Shown here one piece after another: positions 62,437 through 64,000 of a stretch of DNA of 64,000 nt. Within the stretch, counting starts at the first letter, position 1. Every line of letters starts with the position of its first letter. Source of the DNA: Larus michahellis (Eukaryota; Chordata; Aves; Charadriiformes; Laridae); assembly GCF_964199755.1 (NCBI RefSeq), contig NC_133901.1, positions 9,253,556-9,317,555 on the forward strand. Reading direction: 5' to 3'. Both the position numbers and the translations under genes were made by a program. The notes beneath the pieces are model-generated. The model did no database searches. It worked only from the letters and a program-made list of their open reading frames with translations, and was not told the DNA's origin.

Positions 62437-64000
62437 CTAGAAAAAGATAAAATTGTAAGATTGATTGTAAGAAACAAATTGAACAAAAAAATCTGAATGA
62501 CACTAAATAAAAATAATAAATCTGAATAGTTTAAACCATTTACTGCTCTGGAGCATTGATAATCCAGTTATGTTATTGCTCTAACAAATAATAAAGACAA
62601 AATTCTACATTAGCAAAACGAAATCAAGCTATAGCAGTACTTTCACTTACTGGAAACTTCACAAGATATATCACCTATGCAATTTACGATGTGGGAACTC
62701 CCATTGGAATTCTAAACTGAAGTACTTCTGAATTATATTTGATGTATTAATTTAAAATAAAATGCTGTGTTTTACAAACTTATCTCCTTAATGAATTTGT
62801 GATCGCCTGAGCCAGAAAAATGTTATTTTACTGTGTTTTTTTGACAACTCATATCCAATTGAAGTAGGCAAGATGAAAAGTAAATAGAATGATGTAATCC
62901 AGCAATCTTTACAAAAATAATTGAAATGACTAAGGGACTAATTATTATGATGTAGTGTCCATGGCACTTGAGTGTTGTGGAAAATGTAGCCCACTTACTA
63001 AGTATGAAGTATTCATCACTGATTAAAAAAAAATACAGAGTACGTAATACACATCTAATTGAAAGACCATTTCTTAAATTGAGAAACATACTTTTGTAAG
63101 TGATCAAATTATTAAGCTTTGCGGTAAGCAAGGCTTCGTAAATATGAACAGACAGATGTGCTCTGACTTTGATACGTACCTATCACTCAGTATATCAGTT
63201 ATTTCTGTGCATTTTAATCATTTTCACTTCCATAAAAAAATGCTCAGTTTACGAGTGATGCAGAATTGAACCTGCACAAGTGGATATTGAGTAAATAAAC
63301 CTGCCAGACCAACTCAAGCAGGTCTGACACTTCAGTAGGGGACACGTAAGCATCTGCTTACCGGCACTGATCCCCTACCCCTGAACATGACAGGTTTGAC
63401 CCTGATCTTGGGTCACAGCATAAATGCATTTGAGAGGAGATGGTTAGAATTATGACTAGATCAGTGAACGCTCATAATACAGCTAAAGAGACAACCTCAG
63501 AGCAACCAATATAAAAAGGTATCAGTAAGCTTGAAGACGGGAAAGACGGAAAGTGGGCTGCAGCTGGAAGAGCAGCGTGTGTTTGTGTACTGAGAGTTTA
63601 AAACACACTTTAACCTTTCTTGCAATTATCAACTGTTACAAGGGATTTAACACGACAACTGATGAAAAATCAGAAAGCTGGAAAACTGCTAACAGTTCAA
63701 ATAATGTTGAATCCCTTGTGTTACAGAAAAAGAAAAAAAAAAGACATTTTGAGATATGGGGATAAATTGAAATAAATAATACTTAGATGAAAGAAAACAG
63801 CTTTCAAAAATTATAAACTAAAGACTCATTATCCCATGATTTAAAAATCTTTAGCACTTTAAATATAGCTTCATAAAAACGATACTTCAGGATGCCCTGG
63901 AAATACCGGGCCAGGCTTTATTTTCCAATTTCTTAGTTTTCCCCCAGTATGAAATACCCCTAGTTACAGTTACTCTGAATGAGCTGAAAATGCAAGTTTA
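62437..64000 (-). other. Intron upstream of LEKR1 exon A, to window end
   Basis: AT-rich. It contains the hairpin at 63300-63423. No convincing first coding exon was found, and no CpG-rich promoter-like stretch is present, so the promoter is expected beyond the window. Confidence 0.6.
63300..63423. repeat. Imperfect inverted repeat forming a long hairpin
   Basis: Centre GTAAGCA-TC-TGCTTAC (63346-63361), outer perfect arms GTAGGGGA (63336-63343) and TCCCCTAC (63371-63378). Weaker pairing continues outward between TGACACTTCA and the TGAACATGACA side. Total extent is about 120 bp with small bulges. It may be the remnant of a foldback element or a transcribable hairpin. It lies 5' of LEKR1 exon A. 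Confidence 0.5.

Noticed and set aside
63362..63388. Possible first coding exon of LEKR1 (ATG, nine codons, then GTAAGCA at phase 0)
   Set aside because: The phase would fit exon A, but the site is part of the hairpin, the peptide MFRGRGSVP has no support, and it is shorter than the ~20 residues expected.

Overview
This window is vertebrate nuclear DNA, most likely from a bird. The best evidence is several 5'-truncated CR1 LINE 3' ends, one of them ending in the ATTCTGTG-type tail typical of avian CR1, plus one well-preserved LTR. There is no prokaryotic gene organisation. Nearly all of the long open frames are chance frames in introns or frames inside CR1 copies.

One gene dominates the window. 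Eleven minus-strand exons between 62436 and 12679 have canonical AG/GT borders and join with matching splice phases at every junction. Together they encode a leucine-, glutamate- and lysine-rich coiled-coil protein of about 672 residues, and I identify it as LEKR1. It starts with a Cys-x2-Cys-x7-His motif, continues as long coiled coil, and ends in a serine/proline/arginine-rich tail finishing RRQLSQL. The 5' coding exon (roughly 20 residues) lies above position 64000 or could not be found. The second exon (49440-49561) reads well in one frame for its first half and in another for its second half. As given, the sequence carries one apparent 1-nt frameshift at an A4 run, with a stop in the next exon; every other junction is intact.

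Layout: 1-12678 is the 3' flank of the gene, with a complete-looking solo LTR flanked by a 5-bp duplication (98-841), two closely related CR1 copies in opposite orientation (about 2790-3334 and 5610-5841), and otherwise unassigned sequence. Exons K to E cluster at 12.7-26.4 kb. An 18.7-kb intron follows, containing two more CR1 copies, then exons D, C and B at 45.1-49.6 kb, a 12.7-kb intron, and exon A at 62.2-62.4 kb. The intron between exons H and G holds an ~800-bp unit bounded by ~68-bp terminal inverted repeats, probably a non-autonomous DNA transposon.

I found no tRNA, rRNA, CRISPR, phage or operon feature, and no second protein-coding gene. In other amniotes CCNL1 and TIPARP are, as far as I recall, the neighbours of LEKR1; no exon of either was recognised here. 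I see no convincing undescribed multi-gene system. The points most worth checking are the exon B frameshift, the inverted-repeat element, and a hairpin near 63.3 kb.
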